From positions 62,001 through 126,000 of the forward strand of contig JBBRNI010000002.1 of the NCBI GenBank assembly GCA_038230395.1: DNA of 64,000 nucleotides, in the 5' to 3' direction. Origin of the DNA: JBDSWU01 sp038230395. Lineage in GTDB: Bacteria; Patescibacteriota; Saccharimonadia; Saccharimonadales; UBA4665. The position numbers and the translations under genes are program-made. Position 1 is the stretch's first letter, and each line of letters begins with the position of its first letter. Positions 51,488-60,323 of this stretch are shown here, one piece after another. Below the pieces are notes generated by a model that did no database searches, was not told where the DNA came from, and saw only the letters and a list, made by a program, of their open reading frames with translations.

Positions 51488-52345
51488 TTAGTTCTGGACT
51501 GATACGGTAGCTGAGCTAGTTGAGCCGTTGCTGGCTGAACCAGTACTTGCACCGCCACCAAATGTGTTGCCACTGCTGCTAGCGTTGCCGCTCTGAGCAT
51601 TCTGGTTGTTGGTGTTGCTGACACTGACGTTATTGTTATTGGTCGTTGTGTAGCTGCTGTTGTAGGACGAGCTGACTTGGTTGTTTGAACCAGGGCCAGT
51701 GTTATTTATAGAACCACCATTACCCATCATCGAACCGCTGCCAGACATCATGCCTGAACCGCTACTTGTAACCTGTACATTTGTGTTACCACTAGTTTGG
51801 TTACTTGCATCGCCAGTATTGGCGCTGCCACCATTAGTGTTACCGTCGCTGCTAGCGCTGCCACTGCTGGCTGACTGCGAGGTGCTGTTACTCAGGTTGA
51901 TTGAGTTGTTGTTACTAGCACGGTATGTGCTGCTGTAGTTATTGCTGATAGTGTTGGTTGAGTTAGGACCAGTCGTATTTATACTACCGGATCCTGCACC
52001 GCCACCAAAACCACCGGTTGAGCTGAAGCCCGAACCATTTGAAACGTGGAAGCTGCTGCTGCTATCATTGGCGTTACTGGCATTCCCGGTACTGGCACTA
52101 CCGCCAAAGGTGTTGCCAGAACTAGTGGCTGAACCAGTTGATGCTCCCTGGGAGTTTCTGTGGTTGGCTGACAGATTGTTGCCGTTAGACGTACTCGTAG
52201 TCTGACTGTAGCTACTAGAGACATTGTTGTATGAACCAGGACCAGTGGTGCTGATAGTTGCTGCTGAGGCTAGACCGCTAATACCGATACAACCTGCAGT
52301 AAAAGCTGATGCACTCATGACGCTAAAACGTGTTAATTTATTCAT
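51488..52345 (-). CDS. Secreted Ser/Asn/Gly-rich three-repeat protein
   Basis: This 285-aa protein has a signal peptide ending ISGLASAA. Three repeats of about 85 residues follow, each starting with a TGPGS-type motif (TTGPGSYNN, TTGPNSTNT, NTGPGSNNQ) and continuing with SGNTFGGxASTG-type ends. The composition (Ser, Asn, Thr, Gly) suggests an extended surface or matrix protein. ATG 52345 is chosen because GGAGG is 8 nt upstream. Two TAGTTAA-type palindromes lie upstream. Confidence 0.8.
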   Translation of the reverse strand: MNKLTRFSVMSASAFTAGCIGISGLASAATISTTGPGSYNNVSSSYSQTTSTSNGNNLSANHRNSQGASTGSATSSGNTFGGSASTGNASNANDSSSSFHVSNGSGFSSTGGFGGGAGSGSINTTGPNSTNTISNNYSSTYRASNNNSINLSNSTSQSASSGSASSDGNTNGGSANTGDASNQTSGNTNVQVTSSGSGMMSGSGSMMGNGGSINNTGPGSNNQVSSSYNSSYTTTNNNNVSVSNTNNQNAQSGNASSSGNTFGGGASTGSASNGSTSSATVSVQN

Positions 52346-52444
52346 AAACATATCCTCCAAATTGCTAGTGAGATACAATTGATTACTTAAGTATCTTAAT
52401 TGATACTTGATTTCAACACTCTACTGCTTATAAACAGCGCTGAC

Positions 52445-52510
52445 AGTTAATTATTTAACTCACTAATCTTTCGTCGTACTTTTCCACCATTAGTTAATCT
52501 AATTAACTAG
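52445..52510. promoter_or_regulatory. Paired TAGTTAA operators
   Basis: AGTTAA-TTAT-TTAACT (52445-52460) and TTAGTTAATCTAATTAACTAG (52490-52510) are palindromes between the ferric-reductase-like gene and the secreted repeat protein. The second matches 26010-26030 closely. MarR-type binding is inferred. Confidence 0.55.
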
Positions 52511-52518
52511 TCTACAAG

Positions 52519-53151
52519 TCACTTTCTGAGGGTTCCGGCTCGGGTCAGACGAATAATACTCGCAATAAAAATAAGTAATATCAGCAGCATCCAAAACAGT
52601 CGAAAGACACCGTACTTCAGGTCAGTCCCATCTGTCAGCGCATGAACGAACACGAAGAGCATAGCTAGGTAACTGAGATAATGGAGCCAGCGCCAGGTTG
52701 TTTTTTTGCGGTCTATCCAACCTAGTGAACTAGCTACTATAATTGCCACAAGGTACGTCGAAACGATACCAAGTGTCACCGCCAAACCACCAAAAGACCA
52801 GCCTAATAGTCTGATACCGTTCGTGTAGTGCGAGCTGAACGGTATGAGTATCTGAGTCAGCGAAAATGACACATAGTGATCAAATAATAAAAAAGTGGCA
52901 TGGATAACAATAGCAAAACAGAGTGCGATTGCTAAGGCTTTATGAATCATCCAAGCCTTAACTGGCTCGAATAGTCGATAGCTCAACCCCGTTACTTGAC
53001 CAATCCCCGAAAGCATTAACAATATGAGTAAGCCAGTGGCAGCGAAACCAGCTCCGCGAATGATATACCACGGCCACGATGCATGTAAGCGACTTGTGAT
53101 AATATGACTAGTCGAAGTAGCGAACAGCTGCGTGAATTGAGTAGTGATCAT
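52519..53151 (-). CDS. Ferric-reductase-like transmembrane protein
   Basis: This 210-aa protein has about six transmembrane segments. His pairs about 14 residues apart (MIHKALAIALCFAIVIHATF and LHYLSYLAMLFVFVHALTDG) fit the b-heme ligands of the ferric reductase domain. It is the third gene of a coupled operon (reductase, ApbE, this) through a TAATG overlap. It probably moves electrons across the membrane; the acceptor is unknown. Confidence 0.8.
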   Translation of the reverse strand: MITTQFTQLFATSTSHIITSRLHASWPWYIIRGAGFAATGLLILLMLSGIGQVTGLSYRLFEPVKAWMIHKALAIALCFAIVIHATFLLFDHYVSFSLTQILIPFSSHYTNGIRLLGWSFGGLAVTLGIVSTYLVAIIVASSLGWIDRKKTTWRWLHYLSYLAMLFVFVHALTDGTDLKYGVFRLFWMLLILLIFIASIIRLTRAGTLRK

Positions 53152-54080
53152 TATATGTCTACCTCACCCGTCTTATAGATTTCTAGATTATTGTGCCGAT
53201 CTTTGTATTGTAGAACCATTGTTTTGATATTGTATATGCTTGCAAATTGTTGGGCTGGCTCGCTACCTACTATTACCAAACATTTGGCGTAAATATCAGA
53301 TGCCGTTGCGTTTGTCCCCGTAACCGTCGCGCTCAACACGTCGGTGTCGGCTGGATAGCCTGTACGAGGGTCAATCAGGTGGTGCCAGTTAGCACCCCGC
53401 CGCTTAGTGATGCCAGATGTGGCAATTGCCAATGGCTGACCGTCGCTATTTGTGACTATGCCCATGCTACCTTCAGCATCGGCTTTTTGAATCCTAATAT
53501 GCCACGGGCGTTGTTGCAAATCATAGCCGCCACAAATAATATCACCCCCTAGCGAAAACCAGTAGCCGGTAACTATAGCCGGTAACTGAGAAACAAGCTG
53601 ATCAAGCAAATATCCCTTACCGATGCCACCAAAATCTAGTGCTGTAAGGGGAGGAATTTCAATCCAGGTGTCACCAACTTGTAACTGTGTGGCTGCTACA
53701 ATTTGACGGTTCACGTAACTAGTTTCTGGGTCATATCTATCAACAGTGGGCCAAGAACCTTGGTAGCCAGCAGCTTGTAATGAGGGGAGTATAAACGGGT
53801 TATACAAACCATCCGTGCTTAGTGACCACAGTTTGGCAGCTTGACTAAGAGCCACAAACTCTAAGCTGACAGTAGTGTGTTGGCCCGCTTTATGATTGAC
53901 TGCAGTTAGCTCGCTGCTTTTTTTAAACCTACTAAAAGTAGCTTCAAAAATCTGAATCTCGGTCCAAAGCTCCTCTAGTATCCCTTCTAGTTCAGCCTGG
54001 TTCTGACCAACTAGGGTCAAAATAACCTCTGAGCCCAATAGCTGACGCGACTGCTGGACCCGCCGCGTAAACTGTTTCAC
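53151..54080 (-). CDS. apbE: FAD:protein FMN transferase ApbE
   Basis: This 309-aa enzyme attaches FMN covalently to Thr or Ser of target proteins. It shows the family order: SRFKKSSELTAVNHKAGQ, LYNPFILPSLQAAGY, DFGGIGKGYLLDQL, HHLIDPRTGYPADTDVLSATV and the GxxA-type end. The start is GTG at 54080, overlapping the stop of the reductase gene by one base. No signal peptide or lipobox is seen. No clear FMN-acceptor motif (DGxSGAT type) is visible in the neighbours. Confidence 0.92.
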   Translation of the reverse strand: MKQFTRRVQQSRQLLGSEVILTLVGQNQAELEGILEELWTEIQIFEATFSRFKKSSELTAVNHKAGQHTTVSLEFVALSQAAKLWSLSTDGLYNPFILPSLQAAGYQGSWPTVDRYDPETSYVNRQIVAATQLQVGDTWIEIPPLTALDFGGIGKGYLLDQLVSQLPAIVTGYWFSLGGDIICGGYDLQQRPWHIRIQKADAEGSMGIVTNSDGQPLAIATSGITKRRGANWHHLIDPRTGYPADTDVLSATVTGTNATASDIYAKCLVIVGSEPAQQFASIYNIKTMVLQYKDRHNNLEIYKTGEVDI

Positions 54081-55096
54081 TAGGAAACCGAGCTCATCGG
54101 TTGCCTATAATTGGTGGGCTGCGTAGTCGTTGGCGTGACAGTAGTGGAGTTATCTACTGAGGTTGGTGTTGCTATAGTCTGTGCCACAGGCTGTGTAGTC
54201 TGGTTAGTGCTGACTGGAAAAGAGACAGCCGAACTTTGTGCGCTCACAGCCCGAGGAACGACGCGTAATAAATCAAGTGCCATAATACCGGCCACTCCAA
54301 TAATTAGTAACAATCCTGCAAATACATAGGTTAGCTTACTTGTGTCCCAGCCACGTAATGAGAAGAGCTTGGATGACTGCGTGAATGACTCCGTAACTAT
54401 CCTACTGCTGTCAATTCCTGCGTCTCTTAATGCCGTTTGCTGGGCACTCATAAAACCATTCGGTCCACAAATAAAGTATGTACTGCCGACGTACTCACCA
54501 TGAGTAAGCGCAGCTATATGACTCTTAGTGATGGAGCCACGCACCACGCCATACGGCACCTCAGTTTCATTGCCCGTGATAAAAAACCTAACATCGAAAT
54601 TAGGATTATGATGTTGTAGCGACAAAAGTTCTTGGCGAAACGACATGTCTTCTACAGTTCGACAACTATAGACTAGTGTTATTGGAACAGACAATTGTGT
54701 GTCGGTGGCCCAACGAATCATACTGATAAACGGCGTGACACCAATGCCACCAGCCAGCATAACAATTCGTTTGTCATATATAGAATTGATTATGAATGAT
54801 CCAAATGGACCCTGTACTTGCAACCTATCACCAACTTTTAAATTGCTCACTGCATTAGTAAAATTCCCCCTTACTTGCAAGGCAACCTGTAGCTGTCCAT
54901 TTTGAGTTGAAGAAGTTGGCGAACTGACGATTGAGAATGACCTCATTGGGGTTTTGCGCCAACTACGCATAAAGCCAAGTGATAGATATTGACCTGATTG
55001 ATAATCAAATTTGTCAGCCTCTGAATCTGGCATTAAAGCTAATACAGTAGTAGAGCCACTGAGATTGGTTAAGGAATTGACGTGATAGTGCTTCAT
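54080..55096 (-). CDS. FNR-type flavin reductase with C-terminal membrane helix
   Basis: This 338-aa protein is a ferredoxin-NADP reductase-like enzyme. The FAD motif is MRSFSIVSSP (R-x-x-S), and the NAD-side motifs are AGGIGVTPFISMI and STYFICGPNGFMSAQ. After about residue 240 come one transmembrane helix (YVFAGLLLIIGVAGIMAL) and a Thr-rich tail. The start is set at MKHYHVNSL, with TATAAT 9 nt before. Its first position in the operon suggests that it feeds electrons from NAD(P)H to the ferric-reductase-like protein. Confidence 0.83.
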   Translation of the reverse strand: MKHYHVNSLTNLSGSTTVLALMPDSEADKFDYQSGQYLSLGFMRSWRKTPMRSFSIVSSPTSSTQNGQLQVALQVRGNFTNAVSNLKVGDRLQVQGPFGSFIINSIYDKRIVMLAGGIGVTPFISMIRWATDTQLSVPITLVYSCRTVEDMSFRQELLSLQHHNPNFDVRFFITGNETEVPYGVVRGSITKSHIAALTHGEYVGSTYFICGPNGFMSAQQTALRDAGIDSSRIVTESFTQSSKLFSLRGWDTSKLTYVFAGLLLIIGVAGIMALDLLRVVPRAVSAQSSAVSFPVSTNQTTQPVAQTIATPTSVDNSTTVTPTTTQPTNYRQPMSSVS

Positions 55097-55173
55097 GATA
55101 AGTATATTATATACGGGTCGGCTGAAAACACGCTTAGATGTCGCAAACAGCAAATAATATTTTACTTAGCACG

Positions 55174-56775
55174 TTAAGCATCCTGTAGATCGTGACGAAT
55201 TCCCAGCATAGCGAAAATCCGTGCCAAATTTATTGGTCGTCGATCCGCAGGCTGTTGACGTCCTTGTGATCTTAACGCTTGCTTCATCAAATCTCTATCA
55301 AACTCTCGCGTTCCTTCAATGGGAATGGCAAAGGCTTGAGCGATAGTTTTGCGTAATGTATTTGAACGAATTTGCTCTATAAATATAATTCTAGATTGAG
55401 AATTAATTGGTATTTCAAGCACCTGCAATAATTGATCATAATATGCCTCAAGTACCTCTATAATTTGCTGACCTTCTTTACCTTCTACTTGCTTTTTGTA
55501 TTCCAATACGTGTAAACGCTCGGCAATCAGAGACATCGTCTCGACCATTTCAATGAGTTGCTCAGCTTCTTTAGGCTCCAGCTCATCAATCATTTTTTGG
55601 TAAACTGCTACCACTTCGACCGGCAGAGCTGTCAGCACTAAGGGTTGCTCAGCTTGTACCGTTTCCGCGATTTCTGCATTTGGGGTATAACTTAGCGGGT
55701 TAAGTGTGCTCTCAATCGGCACATCTTGCTCAGCTGATATCATCGAAACATCCGGCAGGTAATAACCCACACTTACCAGCTCAGTTCTGTCAGTAGGAGT
55801 GATAGAGGTACCCAGAAAATCAGCGATCATTTCGTCACTAATAAATTTAGCTGGGGCTACGCTATCAATATTATTAGCGACTTCGCTAGCCGCCTCGAGA
55901 TATAGCCCAACCATTTGTTCTTCATAACTTGCTTCACTAGTGGTCTCATTGGCTTGGAGGCTTTTGGCTGATGCTGCCAGGACAGTGGGAAGCAGCTCAG
56001 CCTCACTGTGCTCAGCCAAATTAACAACGGCTTTAGTCGATTTAGACATACTTGGATCTGAATCTGTTAGACGTTTTCGCAGAATCGCTACATTTGGCAA
56101 GCGTGGAGTATCTAAGCTATCAACCATCTCTTTGGCGAGTTCGTTTAAGTCTGGACCGCCGCCAGCCGTTAGAGGAGCTTCCTCAACTATTTTGGATGGT
56201 TCAGAAGACTTTGCTTCTGTACTATCTTGACTAGTGAGTCTTGATTCGGCTTCGGGCCCCAGTATTTTAGCATCGGTAGCGGCCTCAGTAGTTAGTGAAC
56301 TAGCCACCATTGTCCGTTCAGAAGTAACTGACTTAGGCTCAATTTTAGCGGTCTCTGACTTGTTTGTAGCGTCTTTATGCTTATCAATTACAGTTGCTTC
56401 GGCTTTTTCGGCTTTTTCGGCTTTTTGTTTTTGCGGCTCACTGCGCAAGTGGGCGTACGCATCAGAAATATCTATATCATTTTTTTCGAGTATTTTGACG
56501 CCAAAACGCTGCCTAGCCTCAAAAGAATGCTGTCCGTATGGACATGGAGGAAGATCTTTCAACGCCGCAGTTACCCCAAAAATAGTAACTACAGTGTCAC
56601 CATATTGCTCGAAAATATCAGCTACAGGCGCCACTTCGGGTTGGTTAATTTGGACGTCGGGCGAGGCTTGTACAGGCACTTGTACGGCTTCCAACTGCTG
56701 TTGCCACGCCATGAAATCAAGCGCTTCAGCTTGCTGTTGTTCTTGATTATCTAGGAGTGGAGTGTTCTCATACAT
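55174..56775 (-). CDS. Large acidic helical protein, unknown
   Basis: This 533-aa cytoplasmic protein is rich in Glu, Gln, Ala and Ser. The N-terminal third is low-complexity (QKQKAEKAEKAEA). The C-terminal third (about 390-533) looks like a folded helical domain (IEMVETMSLIAERLHVLEYK, RSNTLRKTIAQAFAIPI). No family is recognised. It lies between the flavin reductase and a decayed peptidase. Confidence 0.65.
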   Translation of the reverse strand: MYENTPLLDNQEQQQAEALDFMAWQQQLEAVQVPVQASPDVQINQPEVAPVADIFEQYGDTVVTIFGVTAALKDLPPCPYGQHSFEARQRFGVKILEKNDIDISDAYAHLRSEPQKQKAEKAEKAEATVIDKHKDATNKSETAKIEPKSVTSERTMVASSLTTEAATDAKILGPEAESRLTSQDSTEAKSSEPSKIVEEAPLTAGGGPDLNELAKEMVDSLDTPRLPNVAILRKRLTDSDPSMSKSTKAVVNLAEHSEAELLPTVLAASAKSLQANETTSEASYEEQMVGLYLEAASEVANNIDSVAPAKFISDEMIADFLGTSITPTDRTELVSVGYYLPDVSMISAEQDVPIESTLNPLSYTPNAEIAETVQAEQPLVLTALPVEVVAVYQKMIDELEPKEAEQLIEMVETMSLIAERLHVLEYKKQVEGKEGQQIIEVLEAYYDQLLQVLEIPINSQSRIIFIEQIRSNTLRKTIAQAFAIPIEGTREFDRDLMKQALRSQGRQQPADRRPINLARIFAMLGIRHDLQDA

Positions 56776-56932
56776 TGCAACTCAATTTCTTTGTCTTTTT
56801 CAGTGATTATTATAGCCGAGAAATGATGTAAAAGCTACTATTTGACCACTGTTTAATCACATCTGAATTTAAGTTTATTTTAATGTCCTAAGAAGTGGCT
56901 GTAATATGCTGTAAATATTAACAATATATTTC

Positions 56933-56960
56933 TTGCAATCAACAAATCTTGGCGTAATAT
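56933..56960 (+). promoter_or_regulatory. Promoter of the decayed S53 peptidase gene
   Basis: TTGCAA (56933-56938) and TAATAT (56955-56960) are 16 bp apart. A ribosome binding site AAGGAG lies directly before ATG 57016, so the control region is still intact although the gene is broken. Confidence 0.55.
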
Positions 56961-57015
56961 GACACCCAGAGACAAGTACAAGCACAGCCAAATCTATCAA
57001 ATATAAGGAGTTATT

Positions 57016-57693
57016 ATGAGGCAGTGGCTTGTATTTGTATTGGCATTTTTTGTTATGGGTGGAGCGCTTATGTTTGCGCCGGGTAATTCAAGTGCGCTTA
57101 GTACTAGCTCGCGCAAGGTATGCGGTGGCGTAAAACCAGGTTTCGCACGTTGTAACGCTATCATCGTTACTGACAGTTCTGGCTTTTCGCCTCTCACTAG
57201 TGGGTCTACTAAAGGCTATACCCAGGCTGTTTTTGGTTAGCCTATGGGGTATCTGGATCAACTAGTACTCATGCGGCAGTCGTGGTAGCTTTTGATGCGC
57301 CCAATATAGGCGCTGACCTAGCAATTTTCAGCAAAACTTTCGGTTTACCGACACTCTTAGACTGCACCAGTGTCGCCCAACTTAGCTGTTTCGATAAACT
57401 GGATGAGTATGGCGGTAGAAGCCAGTTTGGACGTCGAATCGCTACACGGTATGTGCCCTCATTGACGTATTAGTCTGATTGAATCCAGCTCAATCAGCAT
57501 AAATAACCTGTCAGCCGCGGCGCAACAAGCAGCGCTGATAGGCGCCAAAGTCGTGTCCAATTCATCCGGGGGCAGCGAGATCGGTACCGAAACAAATTAC
57601 GATTCGCGTTATCGCCAACCCGGTACCACGATGGTGGTCAGTTCCGGAGATAGTAGCTATGGTACTAAACAGTCTATAAATCTGCGAGCTTAA
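57016..57693 (+). pseudogene. Decayed S53 (sedolisin-like) secreted peptidase
   Basis: The gene is split over three frames. The first (57016-57240) holds a signal peptide (residues 1-27) and VCGGVKPGFARCNA. Frame two (57240-57473) continues AYGVSGSTSTHAAVVVAFDA and CFDKLDEYGG. Frame three (57472-57693) holds AAQQAALIGAKVVSNSSGG and TTMVVSSGDSSYG, the S53 oxyanion region. The C-terminal catalytic Ser part is missing. Two frameshifts and a 3' truncation make it non-functional. Confidence 0.8.
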
Positions 57694-57711
57694 TGTATAA
57701 GTAAATACTGT

Positions 57712-58389
57712 ATGATGGTAATGATGAAACAGACTGTTGATTTAGAAGCTGTAGAGCCAAAAGTAGCTCATGCATCTTGGCGCCGTTCACCCTTGCTTTG
57801 GCTTAGTATCGGAGTGGCCTTTGGTGCCCTGGCATTGCTAGCTGTACGCTTAGCAACCTATGCGCCAGAACATGTGCACTACCACGCCAATTTTGCAGTC
57901 TACTTAAACGCTCAGCGTCAAGAATTCAAAGGCCCACAATACTATCAGTCCGTCAATATTTGTAGCGCCAGCAACGGTATTACTATTCCGCAGCAGCGGG
58001 CGCACATGCATGACCATAAAAATTCAGTGGTTCATGTTCATGACCACGCTTCCACGTGGGGCCAATTCTTTGAAAATATAGGTTGGGTAATTGGACCAGA
58101 TTTTGTGGAAACTGACGATGGCAGTCTGTACCACGCTGATGGCTCAGCAAAATTACACGTCATCATTAATGGCCAAGATTATACAGACCTGACATCAATC
58201 GCCAATACAATTATCAAAGACAAGGATCGTTTGCTCGTAAGTTTTGGCGTGATTGATAATGCTACACTGCAACAAGAATTCAAATCAGTTCCAAATACCG
58301 CTGCTCACTACGACACCTCAAAAGATCCGAGTTCCTGCTCAAGCACGGAGGATATACCAATATCTGAGCGATTTAAGCACCTGTTCTAG
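57712..58389 (+). CDS. His-rich single-pass membrane protein
   Basis: This 225-aa protein has one transmembrane helix (about 30-50) and an outside domain with many metal-ligand-like His: EHVHYHANFAVYLN, RAHMHDHKNSVVHVHDHAST and LYHADGSAKLHV. Two Cys (NICSAS and SSCSST) may pair. It resembles conserved hypothetical proteins I recall from Saccharibacteria. Metal binding (copper or zinc) is inferred. Start codons at 57712, 57715, 57721 and 57724 are all possible; 57724 has TATGAT 7 nt before it. Confidence 0.7.
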   Translation: MMVMMKQTVDLEAVEPKVAHASWRRSPLLWLSIGVAFGALALLAVRLATYAPEHVHYHANFAVYLNAQRQEFKGPQYYQSVNICSASNGITIPQQRAHMHDHKNSVVHVHDHASTWGQFFENIGWVIGPDFVETDDGSLYHADGSAKLHVIINGQDYTDLTSIANTIIKDKDRLLVSFGVIDNATLQQEFKSVPNTAAHYDTSKDPSSCSSTEDIPISERFKHLF

Positions 58390-58396
58390 GCAGTGA

Positions 58397-58990
58397 CTAT
58401 TTTTTACTTTTGTTCTGGTGCAGCTTATTCTTTGTAGCGATTGGCTGTTTTGGCGCGTAGCGTCCACCATTACCAATAACCGTGTAGCCAACAATGCCCA
58501 GCACTGCTAAGCTTCCAGCACCTATCAGAATGACTTCCGAACTTTTGCCATTACTGACTGATGCTTTACCAAGTGTGCCCGATACTCGCACCAGAAAACT
58601 CATGTGAAAGTTTACGCTTGGGTCTGCGATTAACACGCCTTGCAGATCAACAGTGTAGTCGTTAACACTTGGAAAGGTGTACTTGGCTATACCGTCGCCA
58701 GCGTCACCAAATACTAACTGCTCAACATTTAATTTTTTGAGTACCTTACCATTTGCCGAGATGGTAACACTATTACGATAATCGGTCTGAGTATAATGTA
58801 GCTTTTCGTTGCCAATTAAGAAGTTTAGAACTGCTGATTGATTAGCCAATGGTTCATCATCAGGATCAATATGCATGACCGCCGAAAAGCCGTTATTAGT
58901 CTTGAGACTATGAGCCTGGGCAATACCACCGCTCAAATTGAACACAACTATTGCTATTAATAGACTACTGAATCTAATAAGCTTTCGCAC
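58397..58990 (-). CDS. Secreted CopC-like protein with N-terminal His
   Basis: This 197-aa protein has a signal peptide that would be cut at AQA|HSLKT, leaving His27 as the mature N-terminus. That is the arrangement of copper-brace proteins such as CopC. A second His lies in VMHIDPDDEP and others in KLHYTQ and FHMSFLV. The C-terminal part has one transmembrane helix and a basic tail. Copper binding is inferred; overall sequence similarity to CopC is weak. It overlaps the upstream membrane-protein gene by 17 nt. Confidence 0.65.
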   Translation of the reverse strand: MRKLIRFSSLLIAIVVFNLSGGIAQAHSLKTNNGFSAVMHIDPDDEPLANQSAVLNFLIGNEKLHYTQTDYRNSVTISANGKVLKKLNVEQLVFGDAGDGIAKYTFPSVNDYTVDLQGVLIADPSVNFHMSFLVRVSGTLGKASVSNGKSSEVILIGAGSLAVLGIVGYTVIGNGGRYAPKQPIATKNKLHQNKSKK

Positions 58991-59741
58991 TATTGCCTCC
59001 TTGTGGTGAATCTGGGCCTACCTGGTATTGGTGGTGGTGGTCATATCCATAACTGAAAATAATCATTAGCAACGCTGCCATAGTGCTGATTGCGGCTAAC
59101 TGCCATTTAGTCGCTGGCTTGCCTTGTTTGACAATAGCGTAGAAGTGAAGGCCTAAAATAAATATAGATATAACGGCCAGTGAAACAACTACCTGTACGC
59201 GTGAGGCATGCGTACCAATAGTAAAAGCATGGAGCACAGCCAAACCTACGGCTACATATACTAAGCGATGCAGCCGGAACCACCATGGACCCAAATTGCG
59301 CATCGCAGCGTTAAACGAGGTAAAAGCCATTGCCAGCAAGATAACCCAGGCGAGACCGCCAATCAAAAATGATCGGCGGTAATCACCAGGCAGGCTGAAT
59401 GGATTAGCTAATTTGAATAGGGAAAGATAGGCCACCGCAATATGCAAGCTTGAAAACCAAGCGGCACCGATGCCCAAGAGGCGCCTCGAGTCATACACTA
59501 CAGCGCGACCCGGTAGTCGCTTAAATACTCCAAACAGCGGGCCAATAGACAAAGCGAGTGCTAAGCAGCCGACTGCTAGCCAAGCATAGGTCTCTTCTAG
59601 CCTGATAGAAAATAGGCTGGAGCCTCCAAAGCTAGTTACCGCCCACCACCAGACATTAAGGCTTACCAGCACAATCGACAACGCGATATAAAAGCGTATG
59701 CCGTGCAGCCAATGTGTGAGGGTCAAACGCCAGGTATCCAT
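58974..59741 (-). CDS. Ferric-reductase-like membrane protein (MsrQ/YedZ type)
   Basis: This 255-aa protein has about seven transmembrane segments. Three conserved His (SSLHIAVAY, FRLHRLVYV, AVLHAFTIG) and an RRLLG motif match the heme-binding ferric reductase-like domain. A His-rich C-terminus (DHHHQYQV) could bind metal. It starts 7 nt after the cupredoxin stop and is in one operon with it and the CopC-like gene. Confidence 0.82.
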   Translation of the reverse strand: MDTWRLTLTHWLHGIRFYIALSIVLVSLNVWWWAVTSFGGSSLFSIRLEETYAWLAVGCLALALSIGPLFGVFKRLPGRAVVYDSRRLLGIGAAWFSSLHIAVAYLSLFKLANPFSLPGDYRRSFLIGGLAWVILLAMAFTSFNAAMRNLGPWWFRLHRLVYVAVGLAVLHAFTIGTHASRVQVVVSLAVISIFILGLHFYAIVKQGKPATKWQLAAISTMAALLMIIFSYGYDHHHQYQVGPDSPQGGNSAKAY

Positions 59742-59748
59742 AACTAAT

Positions 59749-60177
59749 CTACTCTACAATGACCGTGCCGTGCATGTACGGGTGTGGCTCGCAGTGGAAG
59801 GTATAGGTTCCAGCTTTAGTGAACTTAAAACTGTAGGTCTCGCCCTTACCTATCAATGGTCCGTTGGGGCCGTCAGGAGATTTTTTATCATCAACAACAT
59901 TGTGGTGCACGGCGTCCATATTAGTCCAAGTAACTGTGTCACCGACTTTAACCTTAATAATCATTGGTCCAAACATATAGTTCTCGATCTTGACTGCCGT
60001 GGTGGCTACAGCGCCACTCGTGTCGCTCGAGCTAGGTGAGGTTTTAGCGCTACTCGTAGTGGCTGTGCTCGGTGCAGACGAGCTATTTTTTTTCATACCT
60101 CCAGCGGCAATAACACCCCCAATGATAACGATTACCGCTACGGCTATTCCAAACATCAATTTCTTCTGATCTTTCAT
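59749..60177 (-). CDS. Membrane-anchored cupredoxin (plastocyanin-like)
   Basis: This 142-aa electron-transfer protein has an N-terminal anchor (about 6-25), a Ser/Thr-rich linker and a C-terminal cupredoxin domain. The type I copper ligands are visible: His in AVHHNVV, then Cys, His and Met in FHCEPHPYM. The start is set at MKDQKKL, because GGAGG lies 5-9 nt before it. It heads an operon with the ferric-reductase-like and CopC-like genes. Confidence 0.9.
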   Translation of the reverse strand: MKDQKKLMFGIAVAVIVIIGGVIAAGGMKKNSSSAPSTATTSSAKTSPSSSDTSGAVATTAVKIENYMFGPMIIKVKVGDTVTWTNMDAVHHNVVDDKKSPDGPNGPLIGKGETYSFKFTKAGTYTFHCEPHPYMHGTVIVE

Positions 60178-60239
60178 GGTGCCTCCTAGGCTTATGCGAT
60201 ACACACTATCGCGATTTCTTAATCGTAATTTCTTAATAA

Positions 60240-60272
60240 TAAAACGGGTAAGTCTTGTAGAAGACTCACCCG
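60240..60272 (-). terminator. Terminator of the helix-bundle gene
   Basis: Stem cgggtaagtctt/aagactcacccg (60245-60256 with 60261-60272, one mismatch) is followed on the minus strand by TTTTATTATT, an intrinsic terminator for the gene ending at 60324. Confidence 0.85.
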
Positions 60273-60323
60273 CCTATTGTACTAGTCTATAAAGATTACA
60301 AACAGACTATTAGCACAATTATA

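Noticed and set aside
51681..52205. Leu/Pro-rich plus-strand ORFs opposite the secreted repeat protein
   Set aside because: They arise from the repetitive Ser/Asn/Gly codons read in antisense and have no independent signals.
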